From Anaerolineales bacterium (lineage in GTDB: Bacteria; Chloroflexota; Anaerolineae; Anaerolineales; E44-bin32), in the NCBI GenBank assembly GCA_004376895.1, contig SOIH01000035.1, forward strand, positions 1 to 47,899: a stretch of DNA of 47,899 bases, read 5' to 3'. The position numbers and the translations under genes are program-made. Numbering within the stretch: the first letter of the stretch is position 1; the number at the start of each line of letters is the position of its first letter. The notes beneath the pieces were generated by a model that was given only the letters and a program-made list of their open reading frames with translations, was not told the origin of the DNA and did not search any database. Positions 47,208-47,899 of this stretch are shown in pieces.

Positions 47208-47899
47208 AAGCCTGGAGCAAAAGGGATAGAGCCACGGTCATCGTCAGGTACATTACGGAAAGTGTCATATAGGCTTCGCGGAAGCGGAAGGTGCTTCCAG
47301 CGTATAGCCTGGAAACCTGGGTGATATCGCGCACAGCTAACACGGATACAAGCGAAGAATCCTTCACCATGGCTACGAAGTCGTTACCGAGAGCTGGTAG
47401 AACATTGCGAATAGCCTGGGGGAGGATGATGTGATACATCGCCTGGCCGTAACTCATACCGAGAGAGCGCGCAGCTTCCATCTGTCCACGTCCAATGGAC
47501 TGAATGCCGGCACGGAATATTTCGGCGATAAACGCACCGTACGTCACTGACAGAGCAACGGTGGCGCGGACCGTCATGGGGAACGATTTGTTGCTAAAGG
47601 AAGTTAATGCCACGGCGAGAGGGGTGATCCCCTGCTGCCCGAACCAATGACCGAGGTTGTTAAGTCCATCAACTACGGCTGGCACACCTACAAGGGCGAT
47701 AAAGAAGATGAGCACCATAATGGGCACACCGCGGATGAGCTCGACATAAAGGCGTGCCAGGTTGTTCAGGAATACGTTGCTGGAGAGCCGGCTCAGACCG
47801 GTTATTAAGCCCAGAAAAACCGCGATGAAGTATGAAATCAGGGAAATACTTGCGGTAACTTTAAGACCCGCTTTAATCCAGAGAAAGGCCTCACGATAA
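47179..47899 (-). CDS. Polar amino-acid ABC transporter permease (5' end truncated by window edge)
   Basis: Frame stays open to window end: [38 protein letters not shown]...[74 protein letters not shown]. Confidence 0.94.
   Translation of the reverse strand, partial: YREAFLWIKAGLKVTASISLISYFIAVFLGLITGLSRLSSNVFLNNLARLYVELIRGVPIMVLIFFIALVGVPAVVDGLNNLGHWFGQQGITPLAVALTSFSNKSFPMTVRATVALSVTYGAFIAEIFRAGIQSIGRGQMEAARSLGMSYGQAMYHIILPQAIRNVLPALGNDFVAMVKDSSLVSVLAVRDITQVSRLYAGSTFRFREAYMTLSVMYLTMTVALSLLLQAFERRLRRND

Noticed and set aside
1-47899. Search for mobile elements, phage, toxin-antitoxin or CRISPR-Cas/defence modules
   Set aside because: No transposase, integrase, Cas, restriction-modification or clear toxin-antitoxin pair seen in the translated ORFs; region looks like stable chromosomal backbone

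Overview
This 47.9 kb window is gene-dense bacterial chromosome. Gene content suggests a Chloroflexota/Anaerolineae-like organism, but that is inference from protein flavour with no phylogenetic test. Most of it is core metabolism and housekeeping: an RlmI-like methyltransferase fragment, aminotransferase, acyl-CoA synthetase, ftsH, DagK-like lipid kinase, Cax antiporter, prenyl synthase plus type II IPP isomerase, acpP, BchI-like AAA ATPase, thioesterase, nucleotide-sugar decarboxylase plus GtrA, scpB, a pseudouridine synthase, an Agl23-like membrane glycosyltransferase fused to NHL repeats, sucCD, a UroD-family protein, an rsmD-like gene, Nudix, a class II aldolase-like protein, an SPFH-HTH fusion, a NERD-like protein, fabF-plsX, tRNA-Leu(GAG) and an amino-acid ABC transporter. 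The strongest candidate for an under-described system is a tightly packed six-gene minus-strand cluster (15031-20837) behind one plausible promoter. It encodes a Ser/Thr kinase with a PQQ-type propeller, a PP2C phosphatase, a DnaJ-vWA fusion, a zinc-ribbon FHA protein, an 80-aa unknown protein and an OmpR-type response regulator. Other points worth checking are an rsmD homologue with a degenerate (D/N)PPY motif, an SPFH protein with an excisionase-like HTH tail, a hairpin abutting the ftsH Shine-Dalgarno, two poly-G tracts in the Agl23-like ORF, and a divergent gene pair with overlapping 5' ends. I saw no CRISPR array, transposase, integrase, phage module or rRNA.
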